The notes under the pieces: model-generated | Database searches by the model: none | Told to the model about the DNA's origin: nothing | Seen by the model: the letters and a program-made list of their open reading frames with translations, nothing else | Source of the DNA: Lachnospiraceae bacterium MD335 | Lineage (GTDB): Bacteria; Bacillota; Clostridia; Lachnospirales; Lachnospiraceae | Direction of reading: 5' to 3' | Length of the DNA stretch: 39,066 nt | NCBI GenBank assembly: GCA_000403335.2 | Contig: KE159628.1 | Coordinates: 89,664-128,729, forward strand | Made by a program: the position numbers and the translations under genes | In this document: positions 17,385 to 25,775 of the stretch, in pieces | Numbering within the stretch: the first letter of the stretch is position 1 | Layout of the letters: the number at the start of each line of letters is the position of its first letter

Positions 17385-18482
17385 CTATTGATTATTTTGA
17401 TTATTCTGCGTATTATCTGCATTTTGCGCTTCGTTCCGTAATGCATTCCGTGATATATCCTGCTGTGCTTTCCTATATTTCTTTTCCTCTTTGTTTCTCT
17501 TAATTGTCTTCCTAAGCGCAAAGAACAAAATAATTCCTATAATCACAAGATACGGGAACAATCTGATAAACAGGAACAGCACAATTTCAAGGAACATCAA
17601 AAAGCCGCTGCCTGTTGATTTTATGGTGTTCACCAATCGGTCTGCAAAGGTGTTCTTCTTTACAGGCTCCTCCTCAACGCGGAACTCCATAACCTCCTCA
17701 ATACTGATATTCACGTATGAATATGCCACATCAACATCCATATAGCGTTTGCTTGTCTGAAGACGGTTCAATTCATACTGCACTGTGGTAAGGCGCTCCT
17801 GTACCGTCAGCATATCCTCAATCGTATCGCACTGCTCCATCATTTCAAGCAAATTTTTCTCCTGTATTTTGAGCGCATCAATCTGCGTTGTGGTATCGTA
17901 ATACTGTTGGCTGATATTGTCGATGCTCGACGACTTTGAGGTTATTTTACCCACGCCGTCGAGTGCGGATACAAAGCTGTCATAATTTTTTGACGGCACA
18001 CGGATTTCTATGTAATTGCGCATCGTCCCCTGCGTCTTGCGGTAATCCGCATAATACCATTCGTAGCTGCTGTCTGTTTCATTCTCCGACTGAATAACGC
18101 CGCCGTACTGCGCAATTGCCTCCTTGATGGATTTCATTGTCCCTGCATAGTCAAGCGTTTCCAAAGCAAGGTTGCAATGGTACACAAGCTTTTCTTCCAA
18201 AAGCGTCATGCTGTCCATATTCTGTGTCGTATTATCTTCCTTAGCGCTGGATTCCCCATAATCCACTTCCTCTGCAGCGGCGGCTTCATCCATTGTATAA
18301 TTGTCCTGCGCAATCCCTGCACCGTACTCTGCCTTTTCCTGCTGCGCGTAACTGGGAGCCGCGTTAGTGCTTACAGCCGCCGTATCCGACGTCGAAGGCG
18401 CTCCCCCGCAGCCCGTTAAAAGACCTGCGGTAAGAACCGTTGACAGCAGCATAGTTGACATTTTCTTCACAAACTTTTTCAT
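17385..18482 (-). CDS. DUF4349 lipoprotein with C-terminal membrane segment
   Basis: The 365-residue protein has a lipoprotein signal (lipobox LTGC, C about 27) and a low-complexity A/S/T/Q linker to about residue 85. The DUF4349 domain follows: LVYHCNLALETLDYAGTMKSIKEAIAQYGGVIQSEN, IEIRVPSKNYDSFVSALDGVGKI, then a coiled-coil stretch (about 195-245, QIDALKIQEKNLLEMMEQ). Two hydrophobic stretches (about 283-325) form a membrane hairpin or single long anchor, and a basic Q/N-rich tail ends the protein. The molecular role of DUF4349 is not established. The frame is open to 18536, but the upstream codons are themselves the GGAAGGAGTGGAGG ribosome site, so the ATG at 18482 is the start. It is first gene of a probable two-gene unit with the downstream lipoprotein. 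Confidence 0.88.
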   Translation of the reverse strand: MKKFVKKMSTMLLSTVLTAGLLTGCGGAPSTSDTAAVSTNAAPSYAQQEKAEYGAGIAQDNYTMDEAAAAEEVDYGESSAKEDNTTQNMDSMTLLEEKLVYHCNLALETLDYAGTMKSIKEAIAQYGGVIQSENETDSSYEWYYADYRKTQGTMRNYIEIRVPSKNYDSFVSALDGVGKITSKSSSIDNISQQYYDTTTQIDALKIQEKNLLEMMEQCDTIEDMLTVQERLTTVQYELNRLQTSKRYMDVDVAYSYVNISIEEVMEFRVEEEPVKKNTFADRLVNTIKSTGSGFLMFLEIVLFLFIRLFPYLVIIGIILFFALRKTIKRNKEEKKYRKAQQDISRNALRNEAQNADNTQNNQNNQ

Positions 18483-18521
18483 AATCCTCCACTCCTTCCA
18501 TTTTTTGCACATAATGCCGAA

Positions 18522-18532
18522 AATATGACACA
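18522..18532. promoter_or_regulatory. Half-site of the TGACA palindrome
   Basis: AATATGACACA is identical to the left half of the intragenic sites at 17116-17233 and lies 40 bp upstream of the DUF4349 start. The right half is not conserved. Confidence 0.3.
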
Positions 18533-18609
18533 TCATGATATTACTATAGGTAATTTTAGTATAAACAATCCTGTATGGGTTTGCAATGTATAGTTATACT
18601 TCTTTCTAT

Positions 18610-18649
18610 AAAAAGAGAGAGTAAGCGGAAACATTTTCCGTTACTCTCT
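18610..18649 (-). terminator. Terminator of the DEAD-box helicase gene
   Basis: AGAGAGTAA-g-CGGAAA (18616-18631) pairs with TTTCCG-TTACTCTCT (18635-18649) with one bulged base. On minus it runs into CTTTTT. It lies 14 bp after the stop. Confidence 0.85.
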
Positions 18650-18662
18650 ATAATCAACTTTT

Positions 18663-20264
18663 CTATTTCCCGTTCGCCGGCTCAATATTAATCGTCTTGC
18701 CCTTGATTTTCACATTCTTCATCGCCCGAAGCACTTCCGGCGCGTTCTCCTTCGGCACTTCGACAAACGTATACTTGTCAAACAAATCAATCGCACCCAC
18801 AAGATTCCCCGGCATGTTCGCTTCGCCTGCAATCGCGCCGAGAATATCCTTCGGCTTTACCTTCTGCGCTTTTCCGATATTGATAAACAGGCGCGCCATG
18901 CCCTCTTCCTCGGCGCCCGTATTATCAAGATTATAACCGCCGTACATCGCCGCCTCGCTGTTTTGCTGCTGCTCGCCCATATACATCTTCAAGAACGCCG
19001 CCGCAATATCCATCGCCGTATAATCCGACTCATTAATGTGACGCTCTATCGTATTAATCATAGTAGTAAGATCTTCTTCCTCAATAATCGCATCAATCTG
19101 ATCAATTATTTTCTCAATCTTAATCTGATTGACATCATTCAGAGACGGAATCGGCATTGCATAGATTTTCGTCTTGCAATAGCGCATAATATCTTTCAGC
19201 TTGTAAACCTCTTTGCCCTTCACAAACGTAAAGGAACGCCCTGTACGCCCCGCTCTTCCGGTTCTTCCGATACGATGCACATAATACTCGTCATCCTGCG
19301 GAATATCGTAGTTAAACACCGCCTCAACGTCATCGACGTCAATTCCGCGCGCCGCCACATCCGTCGCAATCAAAATATCCGTCTTGCCGTTTCGAAAACT
19401 CTTCATCACACGGTCACGCTGCGCCTGGTTCATGTCGCCGTGCAGCCCTTCCGCAAAATACCCCCTGCCCTTGAGCACTTCTGTCAGCTCGTCAACCTGA
19501 CGCTTCGTATTACAGAACACAAGCGAAAGCTTCGGCTCATAATAATCCAAAAGACGCGTAAGCACCTCCACCTTATCCTTGCGCTTTACGTCAAGATAAT
19601 ACTGCTCAATCTGCGGAACCGTCAGCTCCTTTTTTACTACCTTAATCATCTTCGCATCCGGCTTCTGATAATTCTTGGTAATTTCCAAAATTTCGCGCGG
19701 CATGGTTGCGGAGAACAAAATGGTTTGGCGCTCCTCGTTCGGAATATATTCAAGCACCGTCTCAATATCCTCACGGAAGCCCATATTTAACATCTCGTCC
19801 GCCTCGTCAAGCACAATCGTGTCCACATGATCACAGCGAATCGTCTTCCTGCGCAAATGATCCATGACACGCCCCGGCGTTCCGATAATAATCTGCGTTC
19901 CCTTCAAGGCACGAATCTGCTTGTTGATGTCCTGTCCTCCATAAATGGGGAGCACCTTTATACCATGCATATACTTCGCAAGCTTTCTGACTTCCTCTGC
20001 CGCCTGCACGGCAAGCTCACGCGTTGGACATAGAACAAGCGTTTGCGGATGTTTAATTTCCTTGCGCACCTTTTCCAAAACAGGAATACCGAATGCGGCG
20101 GTTTTACCCGTACCTGTCTGTGCCTGCCCGATAATATCGAATCCCTCCATTGCTACGGGGATTGCCTTGCACTGAATGGGAGAAGCCTCCTCAAAGCCCA
20201 TCTCCTTAACGCCGCGGAGAATTTCCGGGCTTAAATTTAATTCATTAAAACGTAATGTTTCCAT
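18663..20264 (-). CDS. DEAD-box RNA helicase with DbpA-type RNA-binding domain
   Basis: The enzyme unwinds RNA duplexes, probably in ribosome assembly or mRNA turnover. The 533-residue protein shows the Q motif (FNELNLSPEILRGVKEMGF...SPIQ), Walker A AQTGTGKT (48-55), PTREL (80-84), DEAD (153-156), SAT, ATDVAARGID and HRIGRTGR. A helical region follows (about 375-450), and a C-terminal domain (about 455-533) with ARLFINIGKAQKVKPKDILGAI and VEVPKENAPEVLRAMKNVKIKGK is typical of the DbpA RNA-binding fold of CsdA/DeaD-like proteins. The ATG has only a weak AAAGGAT about 11 nt upstream. Its leader contains two hairpins, one terminator-like. Confidence 0.95.
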   Translation of the reverse strand: METLRFNELNLSPEILRGVKEMGFEEASPIQCKAIPVAMEGFDIIGQAQTGTGKTAAFGIPVLEKVRKEIKHPQTLVLCPTRELAVQAAEEVRKLAKYMHGIKVLPIYGGQDINKQIRALKGTQIIIGTPGRVMDHLRRKTIRCDHVDTIVLDEADEMLNMGFREDIETVLEYIPNEERQTILFSATMPREILEITKNYQKPDAKMIKVVKKELTVPQIEQYYLDVKRKDKVEVLTRLLDYYEPKLSLVFCNTKRQVDELTEVLKGRGYFAEGLHGDMNQAQRDRVMKSFRNGKTDILIATDVAARGIDVDDVEAVFNYDIPQDDEYYVHRIGRTGRAGRTGRSFTFVKGKEVYKLKDIMRYCKTKIYAMPIPSLNDVNQIKIEKIIDQIDAIIEEEDLTTMINTIERHINESDYTAMDIAAAFLKMYMGEQQQNSEAAMYGGYNLDNTGAEEEGMARLFINIGKAQKVKPKDILGAIAGEANMPGNLVGAIDLFDKYTFVEVPKENAPEVLRAMKNVKIKGKTINIEPANGK

Positions 20265-20320
20265 TTGTTAATTTATCCTTTCTTGTCAAACGATTAACAC
20301 CCTGTGAAAAATTTATCCTG

Positions 20321-20406
20321 AAAAAAGCGACAGCCGTACAATATGCTGTCGCTTTTAGAGAAGGTATTTCTTTATGGGGTATAGCAAAAAAATGGGGTTT
20401 GCTATA
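20321..20406 (-). promoter_or_regulatory. Helicase leader with two hairpins, one terminator-like
   Basis: AAAAGCGACAGC (20323-20334) and GCTGTCGCTTTT (20345-20356) form a strong stem that ends in TTTTTT on minus. Upstream, TATAGCAAA (20380-20388) pairs with TTTGCTATA (20398-20406). Both lie between a predicted promoter and the helicase start, so the first may be an attenuator for the helicase. It may equally be the terminator of ftsH. Confidence 0.55.
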
Positions 20407-20434
20407 ATCAAAATATTGGGGGGTTACAATATGT

Positions 20435-20443
20435 ATTATAACA
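20435..20443 (-). promoter_or_regulatory. Extended -10 promoter of the helicase gene
   Basis: On minus TGTTATAAT at 20443-20435, a perfect extended -10, but with a poor -35. It sits inside an inverted repeat of G and C runs (20418-20424 and 20445-20452). Confidence 0.5.
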
Positions 20444-20520
20444 TACCCCCCCATAAAATCCATTCCTATATTCCACAAAATTTACAATAAATGATTTAAA
20501 ATTTTGGATATTTTTACCAT

Positions 20521-22371
20521 TTACAACTCTGTTTTCTCCTCCTCAACCGTTTTTTGCTCCGCTTCCGGCTCAAAAAGCGCTTCAAACTCTGCTCTTCCAA
20601 TCTTCTCCCGCTCAAGCAAAAGCGCGGCACAGGAGTGCAAAATGCGTTCATTTTCCAAAATAATATCCTTCGCCTTCTTGTAGCAATCGTCAATAATCGC
20701 CTTAACCTCGATGTCAATCTCGTTTGCCACAGCCTCGGAATGGCTTCTCGTATGTGCCAAATCACGTCCGATAAAGACCTCGTTGTCCTCCTCATCGTAA
20801 TTAATCACACCGATATTGTCAGAAAAACCATAGCGCGTTACCATTGCCCGCGCCTCTTTCGTCGCCTTCTTAATATCACTCGACGCGCCGGTTGTCACAT
20901 CGTCAAAGATAATCTCCTCCGCAATGCGTCCGCCCAAAGACACCATGATGTCCTGCATCATCTGCCCCTTTGTATTGAACATCTCATCCCGCTCCGGCAA
21001 AGGCATTGTATATCCTGCCGCACCGATGCCCGTAGGAATAATCGAAACGGTATGCACTGGACCGACATCCGGCAGCACATGGAACAAAATCGCATGTCCC
21101 GCCTCGTGATAAGCCGTTATCTTCTTTTCCTTGTCTGAAATAATGCGGCTCTTCTTCTCCGCGCCAATACCCACTTTGATAAAGGACTTATTAATGTCCT
21201 CCTGAACAATATAGCCCCTGTTGTCCTTCGCCGCCTGAATCGCCGATTCATTCAGTAAATTCTCAAGATCTGCACCGGTAAACCCTGCTGTGGTCTGCGC
21301 CACCTGTTTTAAGTTTACATCCTCCGCAAGCGGCTTGTTTTTCGCATGAACGTTGAGAATTTCCTCTCTGCCGCCGACATCCGGACGTGCGACGCTGATT
21401 TTGCGGTCAAAACGTCCCGGTCTTAAAATTGCAGGGTCGAGTATATCCACACGGTTCGTCGCCGCCATCACGATAATTCCCTCGTTTGTGCCAAAACCGT
21501 CCATCTCCACAAGCATTTGGTTCAACGTCTGCTCACGCTCGTCGTGTCCGCCGCCCATACCCGTTCCGCGGCGTCTTGCCACAGCGTCAATCTCATCAAT
21601 AAACACAATACAAGGCGCATTGCGCTTTGCCTCGGTAAATAAATCCCGCACACGCGATGCACCGACACCGACAAACATCTCCACAAAATCCGAACCCGAA
21701 ATCGAGAAAAACGGCACGCGCGCCTCACCTGCAACCGCCTTCGCAAGAAGCGTTTTACCGGTACCCGGAGCGCCCTCAAGCAGCACGCCCTTGGGAATTC
21801 TCGCACCTACCCTCGTGTACTTGGAAGGATCCTTTAAGAAATCGACAATCTCTTCCAAGTCCTCCTTTTCCTCATGAAGACCCGCCACGTCCTTGAGCGT
21901 AATCTCTCCCCCTGTCGTAAGCTTTGCACGGCTCTTTCCGAAGTTCATCATCTTTCCGCCGCCGCTGTTGGAATTCTGCGCCGTCATCATGCTGAACATA
22001 AAAGCCACTGCCACCAAAAGGAGCAAAAAGGGAAGCAGCTCCGTCAAGAACCAATTCTCCTGCGGCACATTATGTACCACCGGGTCTACGTTGTATTTAG
22101 TCAAAAGCTCCTGAATCTCTTTTACGTCCGACACATACAGCTTTTTAGGCTGCTGTATATTGCGCAGCGTAATGTACACGATACCTGTCGGCACCTGCGT
22201 ATTGGGCTGAATCTCCGCACCAACCACTTCGCCCTTCTCAAGCTGTGTAACCAGCTCGCCCTTGGTATACGATTCCTCCCGCTCTTTGGTGAAGCTCAAC
22301 CATATCGTCACCGCGATTAAAATCATTATAATAATAAATGTAAGGTTAATCCCTTTTGAATTTCTTCCCAA
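20521..22371 (-). CDS. ftsH: ATP-dependent zinc metalloprotease FtsH
   Basis: FtsH is a membrane AAA+ protease degrading membrane and regulatory proteins. The 616-residue product has two membrane helices (about 9-27 and 110-128) around an extracytoplasmic domain, Walker A GAPGTGKT (about 200-207), Walker [11 protein letters not shown], the SRH region [20 protein letters not shown], and the zinc motif HEAGH (422-426) with a downstream aspartate in [11 protein letters not shown]. The C-terminal tail is acidic. The frame begins right after an in-frame TAA, so the start must be TTG at 22371; no ATG fits. It is 21 bp after hpt in a tilS-hpt-ftsH operon. Confidence 0.96.
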   Translation of the reverse strand: MGRNSKGINLTFIIIMILIAVTIWLSFTKEREESYTKGELVTQLEKGEVVGAEIQPNTQVPTGIVYITLRNIQQPKKLYVSDVKEIQELLTKYNVDPVVHNVPQENWFLTELLPFLLLLVAVAFMFSMMTAQNSNSGGGKMMNFGKSRAKLTTGGEITLKDVAGLHEEKEDLEEIVDFLKDPSKYTRVGARIPKGVLLEGAPGTGKTLLAKAVAGEARVPFFSISGSDFVEMFVGVGASRVRDLFTEAKRNAPCIVFIDEIDAVARRRGTGMGGGHDEREQTLNQMLVEMDGFGTNEGIIVMAATNRVDILDPAILRPGRFDRKISVARPDVGGREEILNVHAKNKPLAEDVNLKQVAQTTAGFTGADLENLLNESAIQAAKDNRGYIVQEDINKSFIKVGIGAEKKSRIISDKEKKITAYHEAGHAILFHVLPDVGPVHTVSIIPTGIGAAGYTMPLPERDEMFNTKGQMMQDIMVSLGGRIAEEIIFDDVTTGASSDIKKATKEARAMVTRYGFSDNIGVINYDEEDNEVFIGRDLAHTRSHSEAVANEIDIEVKAIIDDCYKKAKDIILENERILHSCAALLLEREKIGRAEFEALFEPEAEQKTVEEEKTEL

Positions 22372-22384
22372 TGTTTACAACCAT
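22346..22384 (-). CDS. Possible 12-codon leader ORF overlapping ftsH start
   Basis: An ATG at 22384 directly after AAAGGGAT opens a 12-codon frame ([12 protein letters not shown]) that overlaps the TTG start of ftsH in another frame and stops at 22346. It could aid translational coupling or be chance. Confidence 0.2.
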   Translation of the reverse strand: MVVNIGKKFKRD

Positions 22385-22392
22385 ATCCCTTT

Positions 22393-22917
22393 CTAGTTAA
22401 ATTCAACCACCCCTATATACGGAAGGTTTCTGTACTTCTGATTATAGTCAAGACCATACCCCACCACAAACTCGTCGGGTATCTCAAATCCCGTATAGTC
22501 CACGTTTACATTTACCACACGTCTTGACGGTTTGTCAAGCAGTGTGCACAGCGCAAGACTCTTTGGTCCCCTTTTTCCCAAAAGCTCAAGCAGATACGAA
22601 AGCGTGCGTCCGGAATCAATAATATCCTCAACAACAATGACATCCTTATCCTTGAGCGACTCGTCCAAATCCTTGACAATCTTTACCACACCGCTTGATT
22701 TGGTGTCCTTTCCATAGCTGGACACTGACATGAAATCTATCGAAACGGGCACCGTGACACGCTTTGCAAGCTCACACATAAAAAAACTTCCTCCCTTTAA
22801 AACGCATACCAAGTGCACCTTTCTTCCCGCATAATCACGGCTAATCTCATCACCGATTGCCTGTATTCTCGCATTTACTTCTTTCTCCGTCAAAATGACT
22901 CTTACGTGCTCTGCCAT
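22393..22917 (-). CDS. hpt: Hypoxanthine phosphoribosyltransferase
   Basis: The enzyme salvages hypoxanthine (and usually guanine) with PRPP to the nucleotide monophosphate. At 174 residues it has normal length. The PRPP loop VIVVEDIIDSGRT is at 93-105. LKGG at 40-43, DFMSVSSYG at 61-69 and a late VVGYGLDYNQKYRNLPYIGVV are typical of bacterial Hpt. It lies between tilS and ftsH, the conserved Firmicutes order. Confidence 0.96.
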   Translation of the reverse strand: MAEHVRVILTEKEVNARIQAIGDEISRDYAGRKVHLVCVLKGGSFFMCELAKRVTVPVSIDFMSVSSYGKDTKSSGVVKIVKDLDESLKDKDVIVVEDIIDSGRTLSYLLELLGKRGPKSLALCTLLDKPSRRVVNVNVDYTGFEIPDEFVVGYGLDYNQKYRNLPYIGVVEFN

Positions 22918-22940
22918 TTCCTATCCCTTTATCCTTTCCG

Positions 22941-24407
22941 TTATTCATGGTCTTTTTTCGTTATCAGCGTAAGCTCCAAAATCCGTTTTGTACTGCCGTT
23001 TACCTTATAAAAGCTGCTGATTCGCCCCCCTGTAATCCACAGGATATGACTCCCCTCGGCAACAAGACTGATTTCGCCGCGCACCTCCTTCGGCACCTTA
23101 TGATCAATCAAGTACGACTTCAAGGTCTTTTTGCGAATTTCCCCGCCGGATGTATCAATTGTCAGATAATCCCCTTCTTTTCGCGTTCTTACGACAATAC
23201 TATTTTTTATTTTATCATAATCAAGCCATTTCGTATACTTTTTTTGCGGAATATTTTTCCCAATCTGCTCAAAATCCATTTTTTTCACACAAAATACAAG
23301 GACTTCTTCATCATTTAGAGGAACCTCCACACACGCTCCCTGCAAAAGGCGCTCCCTGTCATCCGCGGACAACGTGTACTCCCTGATACCTGTCCGCCTT
23401 GGCTGCACATCGCTGCTTCGGTATATAAAAACGCCCGTAGAATCGCGCCTGGCACACAATCCATAGGGTAAATTGACCGTCCGCCCGCACTGCTTCTCAA
23501 ACAACTGTTTTACCTGTTCAATATGCACGGACTCCAAATTCCTCCTGCTCCCAGCCAAGCCTGCAAGCGCTTCCATGACAACATACCCCCGTACCGTCGG
23601 ATGCAGCCCCGCAAAAGCTTCCTGCCCAATATGAAAACCGCCGGCGCCCCCGTTTTCCTCCGCACAAACGCAAGCGGCATAAGCGCTCTGCGTTATATCG
23701 CTGATGAGCGCATATGCCTCGCCGATTTTCCCGCACGCCTCGCTGATATGCGAAACTGCCGCAGGATTAATTTCCCGAACCGCCGTATCAAGAATATGGT
23801 GCCTGATTTTATTTCTTGTATAATTATCCTCCAAATTGGTACTATCTATACAATATTTTATTCCGTTTTTATCCAAAAATTCCTCAATTTCACATCGCTC
23901 TATACATAAAAGCGGACGGATCAGCACACCGCGCACTGACTCAATTCCTGAAAGGCCTTTCAGGGAACTGCCCCGAAAAAGATGAAACAAAAACGTCTCG
24001 CAGCTGTCATTTTTATTGTGCGCGATGGCAATTTTTCCGTTTTTTTCCCCCCGGTGAAGCTCCAAAGTTCGGGTAAAAGCCTCATAGCGGACATTGCGCC
24101 CCGCCTCCTCCGCAGAGATACGCTGCTGCCTTGCAAGCGACTCCACATCACATTCCACAAGCGTAAACAGTACGTTAAACTTTTCACACAATTCCTTCAC
24201 ATACATTGCATCCGCACCGGCATCTTCCCGTATTTTATGATTGACATGCACCACATGAATTGTTATCGGCATTTTCTCTTTCAACGCACATAACATGTAA
24301 AAAAGGCACACGGAATCCGCTCCCCCCGACACACCTGCTACCACATAGTCGTCCCGCCGTATCATCTGATTCGCCTGTACATAGTCCAAAACCCTTTTTG
24401 TAATCAT
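22941..24407 (-). CDS. tilS: tRNA(Ile)-lysidine synthase TilS
   Basis: TilS converts C34 of the CAU anticodon of tRNA-Ile to lysidine, changing codon reading from AUG to AUA. The 488-residue protein has the PP-loop SGGADS (27-32), HVVHVNHKIREDAGADA and IAHNKNDSCETFLFHLFRGS in the catalytic domain, IRPLL and the TNLEDNYTRNKIRHHI stretch, and a C-terminal TilS domain (about 400-488, with RTRKEGDYLTID and KKTLKSYLIDHKVPKEVR). The frame is open to 24455, but the ATG at 24407 has GGGGAGG 8 bp upstream. It begins 16 bp after the SpoIIE stop. Confidence 0.96.
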   Translation of the reverse strand: MITKRVLDYVQANQMIRRDDYVVAGVSGGADSVCLFYMLCALKEKMPITIHVVHVNHKIREDAGADAMYVKELCEKFNVLFTLVECDVESLARQQRISAEEAGRNVRYEAFTRTLELHRGEKNGKIAIAHNKNDSCETFLFHLFRGSSLKGLSGIESVRGVLIRPLLCIERCEIEEFLDKNGIKYCIDSTNLEDNYTRNKIRHHILDTAVREINPAAVSHISEACGKIGEAYALISDITQSAYAACVCAEENGGAGGFHIGQEAFAGLHPTVRGYVVMEALAGLAGSRRNLESVHIEQVKQLFEKQCGRTVNLPYGLCARRDSTGVFIYRSSDVQPRRTGIREYTLSADDRERLLQGACVEVPLNDEEVLVFCVKKMDFEQIGKNIPQKKYTKWLDYDKIKNSIVVRTRKEGDYLTIDTSGGEIRKKTLKSYLIDHKVPKEVRGEISLVAEGSHILWITGGRISSFYKVNGSTKRILELTLITKKDHE

Positions 24408-24423
24408 TTGTATTTCCTCCCCT

Positions 24424-25599
24424 TTACGGTGCACTTTGGTTAATATACATTGCAAGCACTGTCATATCGTCGCGGATTCGTCCTCCCTGACAGCCGATTG
24501 CACATTTTAACAGATAATCGGCAAGCTCTTTGGGGTTTACATAGCTTGTCTTTGCTATCACCTCGCGAAGACGCCCCTCGCCAAACTCTGCAAATGCGTC
24601 CGTCACGCCGTCAGAAACCATTACCAGCATGTCCGCATCACAAAGCTGCACCATTAGCTGCATGGTGTCGATTTCCTCTACACTGCCCAAAGGAAGCGTG
24701 TCTGCGGAAAGCTCCTCCACATGCATTCCGCGCTTCAAAAAGCTTACGGCGGCTCCTGCCTTGATAAACTCTGCCTCACCGCTCAAAAGATCAACACTGC
24801 AAATATCAAGCGTTGTGGGATTTCTTCCGGTGTTCTGCGAAAAAAACGCACCGTTCACCATCATCAGCGCCTTTTCCTTGGAAAATCCGGCTTCCATAAA
24901 CTTCTCCATAAATTCCACCACCGACTGACTGTCATGACATGCCTGTTCCCCGCTGCCCATTCCGTCGGAAATCATCGCAACCATTTGATTCTGACTGTAC
25001 TCCTCAACGGAAAAATTATCGCCTGAAATTTTTTCGTCCTCTTTGACCGCCCTTGAAACAGCGCTGAGAATTGTAAACCGCGGCTCGTCCTCAAAGATAA
25101 AAAGGTCATAATTTTTGCCGACTGACACTGCACTGTCAAGCGCCGGCATAAGCCGCCTGTTAAAATAGACGGACAAAAGTCCCGCAAGGTCTTCCGCAGC
25201 TATTTCTCCGCGATGCACACAACGCGCCTCCATGCTGATTCTGCGCGACTGCCTGCCCTCAATAAATATCAGCTCCCGCGCCTGTATGCCGTGCTTTTTC
25301 AGATGCTGCAGCAGCGTCTTTTTTTTGTGCTCCATCGGCGTGCTCACATGTACAACCGTGTCCGCCGCCTCAAGAAACGCCTCCGATATTTCCTCCAAAT
25401 GGTTTGCAAAAATCTGATTTGTCTCCCGCAGCTCATTGCGGTATAGAATTTCTTTTCTGTCCGCTGACGCAGGCGCAGCCTCCTTTTGCCTGTTTCGATA
25501 GAGCTTTGCCAGCTCTTCATATGTTTCTGCCAAACTATGTAACTTCTTTCTGCTGTACCCTGTAAACAGCGACTTATGTTCTGTGGAATTCGTTTTCAT
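24424..25599 (-). CDS. spoIIE: SpoIIE-type protein phosphatase lacking the membrane domain
   Basis: SpoIIE dephosphorylates SpoIIAA and so activates sigma-F in the forespore. The product here is 391 residues, about half of a usual SpoIIE (about 800), because the ten-helix N-terminal membrane domain is absent. The central regulatory part (about 50-190; IFANHLEEISEAF, the EEPRFTIL-like FEDEPRF) and the PP2C phosphatase domain (190-391) are present. Metal-site aspartates are visible in SGDN (D194), SDGMGSGEQA (D212), VSDGVTD (D330) and RDDMT (D378). The ATG at 25599 follows AGGAG. The gene stands at the syntenic spoIIE position between divIC and tilS and has a Spo0A-type promoter. Confidence 0.88.
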   Translation of the reverse strand: MKTNSTEHKSLFTGYSRKKLHSLAETYEELAKLYRNRQKEAAPASADRKEILYRNELRETNQIFANHLEEISEAFLEAADTVVHVSTPMEHKKKTLLQHLKKHGIQARELIFIEGRQSRRISMEARCVHRGEIAAEDLAGLLSVYFNRRLMPALDSAVSVGKNYDLFIFEDEPRFTILSAVSRAVKEDEKISGDNFSVEEYSQNQMVAMISDGMGSGEQACHDSQSVVEFMEKFMEAGFSKEKALMMVNGAFFSQNTGRNPTTLDICSVDLLSGEAEFIKAGAAVSFLKRGMHVEELSADTLPLGSVEEIDTMQLMVQLCDADMLVMVSDGVTDAFAEFGEGRLREVIAKTSYVNPKELADYLLKCAIGCQGGRIRDDMTVLAMYINQSAP

Positions 25600-25637
25600 A
25601 CCCTTTGCTCCTCTTATTCTGACTTCATAATAAGAAG

Positions 25638-25706
25638 AGTATAAAAGGTTACATAATACTTTTTTTGTCAAACCGACGGCACAATCTCTGTTTTTTTATT
25701 GACAAA
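25638..25706 (-). promoter_or_regulatory. Spo0A/sigma-A type promoter with 22-bp spacer
   Basis: On minus a perfect TTGACA (25671-25666) and TATACT (25643-25638) are 22 bp apart, the unusual spacing known from B. subtilis spoIIG (and 21 bp in spoIIE), which need Spo0A. TTTGTCAAA (25664-25672, plus strand) overlaps the -35, and TTTGTCAAT (25706-25698, minus strand) lies 25 bp further upstream. Both fit the 0A box TTTGTCRAA with zero or one mismatch. Confidence 0.65.
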
Positions 25707-25722
25707 AAACGGCACTGATACG

Positions 25723-25763
25723 AAAAAAGCATCTTATCCGCCATAATCCGCAAATAAAATGCT
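25723..25763 (-). terminator. Terminator of divIC
   Basis: AGCATCTTATCCGC (25728-25741) pairs with GCAAATAAAATGCT (25750-25763) through G-U wobbles in the minus-strand RNA, followed by TTTTTT. It separates the yabP-yabQ-divIC unit from the spoIIE operon. Confidence 0.75.
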
Positions 25764-25775
25764 CTTTATTCTATC

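Noticed and set aside
18963-19790. 275-codon plus-strand frame inside the helicase gene
   Set aside because: Antisense shadow with an R/H/L/N bias and no domain; the helicase on minus explains the region.
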